From an uncultured Erysipelotrichaceae bacterium (GTDB lineage: Bacteria; Bacillota_I; Bacilli_A; Erysipelotrichales; Erysipelotrichaceae): a stretch of 6,447 bases of DNA. A program made the position numbers and the translations under genes. Below the pieces are notes generated by a model. The model did not search any database. It worked only from the letters and a program-made list of their open reading frames with translations, and was not told the origin of the DNA. Below, piece after piece: positions 1 to 5,613 of the stretch (within the stretch, counting starts at the first letter, position 1; each line of letters opens with the position of its first letter). The stretch spans positions 1 through 6,447 of the forward strand of contig CADBMY010000186.1 of the NCBI GenBank assembly GCA_902795905.1, in the 5' to 3' direction.

Positions 1-357
1 GGTCTTATCCTCAACAACAAATACCGGCATGCTCGGGCTCATTACGCTTGAAGCCGCATTGCCGCAGTTATAGTTCTGTGAGGAACCAATACGGATCTCC
101 CGCTTCAAGACCATCTCCCAGGCTTCCTCCACCGTCTCAGCCAGACCATCATGTACGGCAGCACCGCAGACAGCCGTCTTTAACGGGATCGGCAGATCCT
201 CGGGTTCGATCGGGGGACCGGGGATCAGGATCAGATTCTTCTCCATACCCGGTACTGCATCAATTGCAGGTTTGACATCTGTCCAGACAGGTCTCGCCTT
301 TGTCATGATCTCGATAACCTTCTGATTGGCAGCTGCTACTTTTTCACCTACTGTCAT
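1..357 (-). CDS. DUF1116 family protein (YlbE/AllG-like), N-terminal part, cut by window edge
   Basis: The reading frame is open from an ATG at 357 to the left edge (119 codons, no stop), so only the N-terminal part is seen; the family is usually around 420 residues or more. The protein begins MTVGEKVAAANQKVIEIM, followed by KARPVWTDVKPA (about residues 20-31), PGMEKNLILIPGPP (36-49) and SPSMPVFVVED (107-117). This order matches, from memory, the start of E. coli YlbE/AllG (ANAAVIEQI, RARPHWLDVQPA, GKTLLHAGPP, SASMPMLVVEN). AllG is a subunit of oxamate carbamoyltransferase with AllF/FdrA and AllH in anaerobic allantoin use, and other DUF1116 proteins have unknown roles. The CHH..AVGPMGG stretch typical of AllG is replaced here by SSQNYNCGNAASS, so the substrate may differ and I give no gene symbol. 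The start is fixed by a perfect AGGAGG nine bases upstream. It is transcribed away from the AraC gene; its partner genes would lie beyond the left edge. Family call is good, function is uncertain. Confidence 0.8.
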   Translation of the reverse strand, partial: MTVGEKVAAANQKVIEIMTKARPVWTDVKPAIDAVPGMEKNLILIPGPPIEPEDLPIPLKTAVCGAAVHDGLAETVEEAWEMVLKREIRIGSSQNYNCGNAASSVMSPSMPVFVVEDKT

Positions 358-366
358 TATCTTTAT

Positions 367-372
367 CCTCCT
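367..372 (-). promoter_or_regulatory. Ribosome binding site of the DUF1116 gene
   Basis: On the minus strand this reads AGGAGG, a perfect Shine-Dalgarno core, with nine bases before the ATG at 357. It decides the start of the left-hand partial gene. Confidence 0.85.
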
Positions 373-474
373 GTGCCATGTATCACACATGATTATGCAG
401 TTTCATCTTAACAATCCGTATACCCGCTTCATATTTGTACATTCGCTTTAATATTTCCGAATTCGATAAAGAAA

Positions 475-497
475 AGACAGATATGCATATACTGTCT
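475..497. promoter_or_regulatory. 23-bp dyad in the divergent control region, candidate operator
   Basis: Outer arms AGACAG (475-480) and CTGTCT (492-497) are exact reverse complements and enclose ATATGCATAT (481-490), itself a perfect palindrome, plus one extra A. The element lies between the divergent DUF1116 and AraC genes, roughly 75-100 bases upstream of the predicted AraC -10 box and about 120-140 bases upstream of the DUF1116 start. Such symmetry suits a dimeric DNA-binding protein, whereas AraC-family monomers usually bind direct repeats, so the binder may be a different regulator. No T tract follows, so it does not look like a terminator. Its role is inferred from symmetry and place only. 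Confidence 0.45.
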
Positions 498-548
498 CCT
501 TCGGATAAAGCCTGATTGACGATAGTAATCTAATTATCATGTATTATG

Positions 549-578
549 TTCGAATTCTCGCTGTTTTATATCTATAAT
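549..578 (+). promoter_or_regulatory. Predicted sigma-70/sigma-A promoter of the AraC-family gene
   Basis: A perfect -10 hexamer TATAAT lies at 573-578. The -35 position (TTCGAA at 549-554, 18-base spacer, or TCGAAT at 550-555, 17-base spacer) is a poor match to TTGACA. Transcription would begin near 585, giving a leader of about 65 bases before the ATG at 652. A strong -10 with a weak -35 is common where an activator helps, which would allow autoregulation, but that is inference. Confidence 0.55.
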
Positions 579-651
579 AGTTTTTAGAGATATTACGAAT
601 TATTCTGTTCGATCATTCATGCAGAAGTGTTAAACCAAAGAGGATCATACT

Positions 652-1869
652 ATGCAGTTTCTTGAAATGCCTGCGGAAGAAAGACTGAACTGTTTCTTCG
701 AACTGATGTCATGCGGAGGTGAACATCATCTGTGGACATACGATACAGATGGTAACCTGCTCAGCACGGATGCCCGGGACATGGCCCTGCACAAGATGTT
801 TGCGGCCTCCGGACTTCTGGAGTATCTTGTCGATTACTGTAAGGAACACCATGACCTGATCGTGCTCAGTATTGCCCAGGGGCTGCTGTGGTGCGCAGCC
901 TTTGAGACAGACAGCGATGAACATGTCACAAAGATCTATGTTTACGGACCGGTAGCTACCCAGGATCTGAGTTATGAAACGATCGGAACGATCACCAACA
1001 ACTCCGATGTCACGGAAAGCTGGCGTCCAAAGTTCCGCAGGATCCTGCGCCGTATTCCCGTCGTTATGACTTCGGTCCTGTTCCAGCATGCGATCATGTT
1101 CAATTACTGTATTACCGGGAAGAAGATCACTGTCCCCGATATTGTCTTCTACTCTTCAAAGAAAGCTGACACCACCCCGGAAGCACCTTCCCGCAACCGT
1201 ATCCAGACATACATGGCTGAGCAGGAACTTCTGCGGATGGTCAGGGAAGGCAATCTATTTTACAAGAAAGCTCTGGAACGTGCCTCTTCTGTCAGTACCG
1301 GTGTTGGTTCCGGTGACAGGAATGCCATGAGACATGCGATGATATCACAGATCGTCTTTATTTCTCTCTGTACACGTGCAGCGATCGAGGGCGGCCTCTC
1401 TCCGGAAGTCGCATACTCCAAAGGAGATGCCTACATCAACGATGTCCTGCAGTGTACTTCCGTTACCGATACCGTGCATATCGGTCATTCCATGTATGCG
1501 GACTTTATCGAGACCGTGCACAACCGCAAAAACAAGCAGCTGTACTCACCGCCTGTACAGAGCTGCTGCGATTACATCGATACCCACCTGGAGAGCCAGA
1601 TCGACCTGGAGACACTAGCCCGCCGTGTCGGCTATTCCGAGTATTACCTGTCCCGGAAGTTCAAGACCGAGACCGGCAAGTCCCTGAATGAATATATACG
1701 TACAGCCCGGATCGACCGCGCCAAGATCCTGCTTGCGACAACAGAGATGAGTATCCAGAGTATCAGTGACAGATTATGTTTCGGCAACCGCAGCTTCTTT
1801 GCGGATACCTTCCGCAAAACCGTCGGTATGCCTCCTGCCGAATACCGGAAAAAACACCTGAAACTGTAA
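652..1869 (+). CDS. AraC-family transcriptional regulator with N-terminal PocR-like sensor region
   Basis: A 405-residue cytoplasmic DNA-binding regulator. The C-terminal part (about 303-401) is a clear AraC/XylS double helix-turn-helix: first HTH around 317-338 (IDLETLARRVGYSEYYLSRK), then the linker NEYIRTARIDRAKILL, and second HTH around 366-389 (MSIQSISDRLCFGNRSFF), ending in the family signature GMPPAEYR. The N-terminal part (about 1-165) contains LWTYDTDGNLLSTD, then LLWCAAFE and KIYVYGPV, and resembles the putative ligand-sensing domain of Lachnospiraceae/Erysipelotrichales AraC regulators near glycosidase genes. A helical middle section (about 180-295) includes LRMVREGNLFYKKAL and TRAAIEGGLSPEVAYSKGDA, also typical of that group. 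The start is supported by AGAGG eight bases upstream and a TATAAT promoter. It converges on a glycosidase operon, so its likely job is sugar-dependent activation of that operon. The ligand is unknown. Domain call is firm, target inferred. Confidence 0.92.
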   Translation: MQFLEMPAEERLNCFFELMSCGGEHHLWTYDTDGNLLSTDARDMALHKMFAASGLLEYLVDYCKEHHDLIVLSIAQGLLWCAAFETDSDEHVTKIYVYGPVATQDLSYETIGTITNNSDVTESWRPKFRRILRRIPVVMTSVLFQHAIMFNYCITGKKITVPDIVFYSSKKADTTPEAPSRNRIQTYMAEQELLRMVREGNLFYKKALERASSVSTGVGSGDRNAMRHAMISQIVFISLCTRAAIEGGLSPEVAYSKGDAYINDVLQCTSVTDTVHIGHSMYADFIETVHNRKNKQLYSPPVQSCCDYIDTHLESQIDLETLARRVGYSEYYLSRKFKTETGKSLNEYIRTARIDRAKILLATTEMSIQSISDRLCFGNRSFFADTFRKTVGMPPAEYRKKHLKL

Positions 1870-1898
1870 AGGCACCGTTCCCAGTGCCTTTATCTTTT
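1867..1898 (+). terminator. Intrinsic terminator of the AraC-family gene in the convergent gap
   Basis: A perfect 9-bp stem, TAAAGGCAC (1867-1875) with GTGCCTTTA (1884-1892), closes an 8-base loop and is followed on the plus strand by TCTTTT (1893-1898). The stem begins at the stop codon of the AraC gene, and the T run reaches the stop codon of the opposing GH43 gene. On the minus strand the stem is followed by CAGTTTC, a weak T tract, so termination in that direction would be less efficient. Confidence 0.75.
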
Positions 1899-3342
1899 AT
1901 CTGATCTCAAATGATCTGAAGTCCATGGACCCTGTACCGTGATATACAAAGTACAGTGCCGAGGTACCTTCCTTAACTTTCATGGATGCGCCAAAGGAAT
2001 TCCATGTCTCTGACGGACAGACAGGGATCACAGCAGCCGGTGCCTGATCCTTCTCACAATGTACGGTCAGCACACCGTAATCCGTACTCTTCACACAGAT
2101 AGAGATATTCGTTTCATCACCGTCAAAGGCGAAGAACCGGTAACCGCACCAGGAACCATCCTTCATGTTCGCAATATACTGATCACCATCATCCTCGCGG
2201 TCTTCCCCGCTCTGGGTAAAGTACGGATAAAGCATCTTCTTATCCTTCTTCTCAGCTCCGTCACTGGAGATGATGCCGTCTTTTCCGCTGAGCAGACAGG
2301 CGATCCTTGCCTCATAGCAGCCCTTTGCCTGAAGCGGTCCGTCATTCAGACCGCAGGAAGTCACCTGCGCCTGTTCGATCGTACCGTCCGCGAGGATATT
2401 CAGCTTCTCCGCACAGCCCTGACGGTTGCTTTTTTTGCGGTTTGTCTGCCGGTGGTAGAAGATATACCACTGTCCGTTGATCTCCGTCATACCGCCGTGG
2501 GTATTCCCGGTATAGTTCAGCGGTGTTGTATTCCCCTTGTATCCGATATCCGCGATACTGATCAGGGTCCCTCCGTAGCGGAAACCCTCCGTCGGTGAAT
2601 CACTGTACGCATAGCACAGCTCATGACTCTTCTCGGAAGAATAGACATAGCAGTACATTCCGTTGACCTTACGGATCGAACTAGCCTCGTAGAACGCGTG
2701 TTCCTCGTATTCGGTATTCTTTGCGAGATTGTGTCCGGGAACGATCGGATGTTCACCGCCCTTGACCGTGATCATATCCTGAGCCAGTTCCAGGCAGAAT
2801 GAGCCATCCACGTTATTCCCTCGCATCTTAAATACATACCGCATGAAGCCATGCGCACCAAAGCCGCAGTACACATATACTCTCTGATCATCATCGACCA
2901 GCACACCCGGATCAAAGACGAACGCATCACCCTTCTTCTCTCCCCACGGTGTACCATCTTCATGCTTAACTGCACCGTAGTATGCAAACGGTCCCTGCGG
3001 CTCATCCGCTACGGCCACACATGTGCACTGCAGGGCATGGAGCTGATAATACAGATAATATCTGCCATCCGGTCCCTGTACGCAGTCAGGTGCGCACATA
3101 TGCATCTTCCCGTCGGTGTTGCGAGGATCCTGCACAGCCCTGTATATGACGCCCTCTGTGTGCCAGTCCGTCAGATCGGATACCGGTGCCCACCAGCAGA
3201 CGTAATCATTCAGGCAGTAGTCATCGCTGCCAAATCTGTCGTGACTGCCGTATACATACAGTTTATCCCCGAAGACTCTAGGCTCTCCGTCCGGTACATA
3301 CTCCCATGAAGGAAGATAAGGATTAAATACCTGTTTTTGCAT
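1897..3342 (-). CDS. Glycoside hydrolase family 43 protein with CBM6-like C-terminal domain, probably cytoplasmic arabinofuranosidase/xylosidase type
   Basis: A 481-residue enzyme without signal peptide or membrane segment. Residues about 5-335 form the GH43 five-bladed propeller, opening NPYLPSWEYVPDGEPRVFGD and then LYVYGSHD. Likely catalytic residues are D18 (base, in VPDGEP), D144 (pKa modulator, in FVFDPG) and E219 (acid, in FYEASSIRK); H282 in GNTHGG fits the family's metal-binding His. Blade motifs CAPDCVQGPDGRYYLYY and GQWYIFYHRQTN are also typical. Residues about 365-481 look like a CBM6-type beta-sandwich (QYIANMKDGSWCGYRFF; ending YFVYHGTGSMDFRSFEI). GH43 enzymes remove alpha-L-arabinofuranosyl or beta-xylosyl units; the exact substrate is not readable here. 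It is last in a minus-strand operon, 14 bases after the GH2 stop, with AGAGG seven bases before the ATG. No key residue is missing. Confidence 0.9.
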   Translation of the reverse strand: MQKQVFNPYLPSWEYVPDGEPRVFGDKLYVYGSHDRFGSDDYCLNDYVCWWAPVSDLTDWHTEGVIYRAVQDPRNTDGKMHMCAPDCVQGPDGRYYLYYQLHALQCTCVAVADEPQGPFAYYGAVKHEDGTPWGEKKGDAFVFDPGVLVDDDQRVYVYCGFGAHGFMRYVFKMRGNNVDGSFCLELAQDMITVKGGEHPIVPGHNLAKNTEYEEHAFYEASSIRKVNGMYCYVYSSEKSHELCYAYSDSPTEGFRYGGTLISIADIGYKGNTTPLNYTGNTHGGMTEINGQWYIFYHRQTNRKKSNRQGCAEKLNILADGTIEQAQVTSCGLNDGPLQAKGCYEARIACLLSGKDGIISSDGAEKKDKKMLYPYFTQSGEDREDDGDQYIANMKDGSWCGYRFFAFDGDETNISICVKSTDYGVLTVHCEKDQAPAAVIPVCPSETWNSFGASMKVKEGTSALYFVYHGTGSMDFRSFEIR

Positions 3343-3356
3343 TACCCTACCTCTGT

Positions 3357-5543
3357 TTACTTCTTGATCTTCTGCAGAGCAGCATTCAGACTGCGGATCA
3401 TCTCCGCCGGCACACTGTCACCTGCCTGTTTGATCAGACTCTCAAGTGACAGGCCGGCCATCATCTTCTGCAGGTTGGCATTCTCATTAGCACCCTTGGC
3501 CACATCACCTCTGCTGGCTGTCATGCGCTCCATCATCTTTGCCAGGATCGCACCTGTATGCGGATTCTTCCGCAGATCACCCATCGTATCCTTGATCGAG
3601 TAATACGCCGGATCGTAGTCTGCCGCATCGAACCAGTTGATTACAGCCTGTTTCCTGAAGAGATATGCAGGATTCGGTTCCGATACCTTTCTGACTGTCA
3701 TCGTATCTGTGCATTCGCCGGATTCTGCCTTGATCGTATGTTCACCGGTCAGCGGGACTTCGAATACAAATACTTTCTTACCGGTCTTTGTGCCGCATTC
3801 CTCACCATCCACGTACAGGGTCACACGGTTACAGTTGGAGTATACCTTGATCTGTACGGTATCCTCCGTACGGTCCGCATAACGCTTGCCGCAGAGATGT
3901 ACAAACGGCTGCTTGCTCCAGGCAGCCTTATACAGGTAGAACGCATCTTTCTTTGTCTCGTGATCAAACTCCACCAGACCCTTCTGGTTCTGTCCCTTCT
4001 TGCCGCCTTCATCTCTGCCATCTGCCGCAAAGTCAAACAGATTCCAGACATGTGTTGCCCAGAGATACGGTCTTTCCTCAATGCACTTCAGCAGATGTTC
4101 ATGATATACACACTGGTATTCTTCGCTGTAATCACCCTGTTCGGGAGTTGAAGAGTGGAACCGGGTGTTGGCATCGGCACCGTATTCGGAGAACCCGATG
4201 ACTCTGTCCGGATACTTCGCATGATATTCATCAAAGAAGGCATCATTCTGCTCCAGTGCGCCGAGATACCATCCAAAGTACAGGTTATAGCTGGCAATAT
4301 CCGATACCGGGATCAGCGGAGAATCCTTCTCCAGCATGAATGCGTGAGCCATGACGGTAGGTCTTGTCTGATCCATTCTGTGACACAGATCATTCAGTTC
4401 TCGGTGATCATTGATCAGCTCTTCCGTGCAGGGACTGCTGGCCGTGATCTCGTTGGAAAGACCCCAGCAGACGATCGACGGATGATGATAGCACTGTGTG
4501 ATCAGTTCTCTCATCTGTGTAACAGCGTTCTGTTTGCCGTTTGTCATATGCTTGGTGATATAGGGGATCTCTGCCCAGACCACGATACCGTTCTCATCAC
4601 AGAGATCATAGAATTCCTGGGCATGCTGGTAGTGGGCAAGACGTACCGTGTTGGCACCGAGCTCCCTGATTACTTCCATGTCATGTAGGTGTTCTTTGAC
4701 TGTCAGGGCATTTCCGAGACCGATCATATCCTGATGTCTGGATACACCTCTTAACGGATAGCTTCTGCCGTTGAGGAAGAAGCCTTCCTGCGGATCCATG
4801 CGGAATTCTCTGCATCCGAAGCGTGTGCAGATCTCATCCGCGGCTTCTCCGTCATCAAGCAGTACTGCCTTTACGGTATACAGGTACGGATCATCAACAC
4901 CGTCCCAGAGATGTACATCTTCCAGAACGATCTCTGCACAGGCATGGCCGTCCTTGACTTCTGCACAGGCTTTCTGCTCACCGATCTCGAAACATACCGC
5001 ATCGCCGCCGTTCTGCCACGTTTCCAGCGTTACGGTCGCTTTCTTTTCCTGCAGATCCACACACGGTGTGACCTTGATGCCCGGGGTACCGTCCTTGACC
5101 AGTTCGAAGTGTACCTTGGATACCGTCAGCAGGTTTACACCGCGGTAGAGACCGCCATAGAAGGTAAAGTCTGCCATCTGCGGATATACGCTGTCATTGG
5201 CGCTGTTGTCCACACGGATCTCCAGGGTATTCTCCTTCTGCAGATGTTCTGTCAGATCCACTCTGAACAGCGAATATCCGCCTGCGTGTGTGCAGAGCTT
5301 TGTGCCGTTCAGGATAACTTCTGCGCTCATTGCGGCTGCCGGTACCTCCAGGTATATAGTTTTGTCAGAAAGATCTTCCTCACACGCAAACTGCTTTGTA
5401 TATACGGCTGTTCCCCGCCAGTAGTCATTACCGCCGTCCTGTCCGTCTTCGGCATTCCATGTATGCGGAAGATCTACGGTTACAGCGTCTTTGCCGGGCT
5501 GGCAGAAGATCCATTGCCTGTTTAATTCCGTTCTTATTCTCAT
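3357..5543 (-). CDS. Glycoside hydrolase family 2 enzyme, beta-galactosidase-like, with helical C-terminal extension
   Basis: A 728-residue cytoplasmic enzyme (no signal peptide). Domains in order: jelly-roll sugar-binding domain (about 1-142, with DLPHTWNAEDGQDGG and GGLYRGV), Ig-like domain (about 143-246), TIM barrel (about 247-545), Ig-like DUF4982-type domain (about 546-622), then an alpha-helical tail (about 635-728). The acid/base is E365 (GLSNEI) and the nucleophile E453 (GFSEYGAD). RLAHYQHAQEFYDLCDE and THVWNLFDFA are standard GH2 motifs. An N-x-K triad (N519-Q-K521) recalls the carboxylate-binding motif of beta-glucuronidases, but the surrounding KGLVEFDHETKKDAFY is beta-galactosidase-like, so a galactosidase is preferred and glucuronidase not excluded. 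The ATG has AGAGGA seven bases upstream. The gene lies between a GPH symporter and GH43, implying breakdown of imported oligosaccharides. The tail has the sequence character of a separate module (SRGDVAKG, LSLESLIKQAGDS, ending ALQKIKK). Confidence 0.9.
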   Translation of the reverse strand: MRIRTELNRQWIFCQPGKDAVTVDLPHTWNAEDGQDGGNDYWRGTAVYTKQFACEEDLSDKTIYLEVPAAAMSAEVILNGTKLCTHAGGYSLFRVDLTEHLQKENTLEIRVDNSANDSVYPQMADFTFYGGLYRGVNLLTVSKVHFELVKDGTPGIKVTPCVDLQEKKATVTLETWQNGGDAVCFEIGEQKACAEVKDGHACAEIVLEDVHLWDGVDDPYLYTVKAVLLDDGEAADEICTRFGCREFRMDPQEGFFLNGRSYPLRGVSRHQDMIGLGNALTVKEHLHDMEVIRELGANTVRLAHYQHAQEFYDLCDENGIVVWAEIPYITKHMTNGKQNAVTQMRELITQCYHHPSIVCWGLSNEITASSPCTEELINDHRELNDLCHRMDQTRPTVMAHAFMLEKDSPLIPVSDIASYNLYFGWYLGALEQNDAFFDEYHAKYPDRVIGFSEYGADANTRFHSSTPEQGDYSEEYQCVYHEHLLKCIEERPYLWATHVWNLFDFAADGRDEGGKKGQNQKGLVEFDHETKKDAFYLYKAAWSKQPFVHLCGKRYADRTEDTVQIKVYSNCNRVTLYVDGEECGTKTGKKVFVFEVPLTGEHTIKAESGECTDTMTVRKVSEPNPAYLFRKQAVINWFDAADYDPAYYSIKDTMGDLRKNPHTGAILAKMMERMTASRGDVAKGANENANLQKMMAGLSLESLIKQAGDSVPAEMIRSLNAALQKIKK

Positions 5544-5574
5544 GTTTATATCCTCTTTCAGGTTTCTGATAATA

Positions 5575-5604
5575 ACAGGCTGACGGCTACTGCCGACAGC
5601 CTGT
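5575..5604 (-). promoter_or_regulatory. Strong intercistronic hairpin between symporter and GH2 genes
   Basis: The two 13-base arms ACAGGCTGACGGC (5575-5587) and GCCGACAGCCTGT (5592-5604, plus-strand reading) pair with only one mismatch, around a 4-base loop. In the minus-strand transcript the hairpin begins nine bases after the symporter stop and is followed by TTATTATC, a poor U tract. It could be a partial terminator or a 3'-end stabiliser that sets a different dose for transporter and enzymes; a full terminator is less likely as no clear new promoter precedes GH2. The remainder of the 70-base gap holds only the GH2 ribosome binding site. Confidence 0.65.
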
Positions 5605-5613
5605 ATTCATATA

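Noticed and set aside
48..275. Plus-strand open frame of 75 codons over the left end
   Set aside because: It lies antisense to the DUF1116 coding frame, has a low-complexity Pro/Ser/Arg-rich product, no ribosome binding site of note and no recognisable domain.
516..547. TTGACG (516-521) with TATTAT (542-547) as a second plus-strand promoter
   Set aside because: The spacer is 20 bases, too long for a normal sigma-70 promoter; no better -10 stands at 16-18 bases.
373..560. Promoter for the DUF1116 gene on the minus strand
   Set aside because: Several -10-like words exist (CATAAT, TACAAA, TATTAA) but none has an acceptable -35 partner at 16-18 bases, so I do not place one, though a promoter must lie here unless the gene is activator-driven.
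709..1089. Minus-strand and alternative plus-strand frames inside the AraC gene
   Set aside because: The AraC frame is supported by promoter, ribosome binding site and full-length domain match; the others are overlaps without any such support.
2059..2598. Plus-strand open frame of 179 codons inside the GH43 gene
   Set aside because: Antisense shadow of a gene with clear catalytic motifs; the product shows no recognisable family, and no ribosome binding site is apparent.
3558..4151. Plus-strand open frames of 177-204 codons inside the GH2 gene (3558-4151, 4155-4688, 4911-5525)
   Set aside because: Several long antisense frames arise in succession because the codon usage of the GH2 gene rarely creates stops in that frame. 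None has a family match I recognise.
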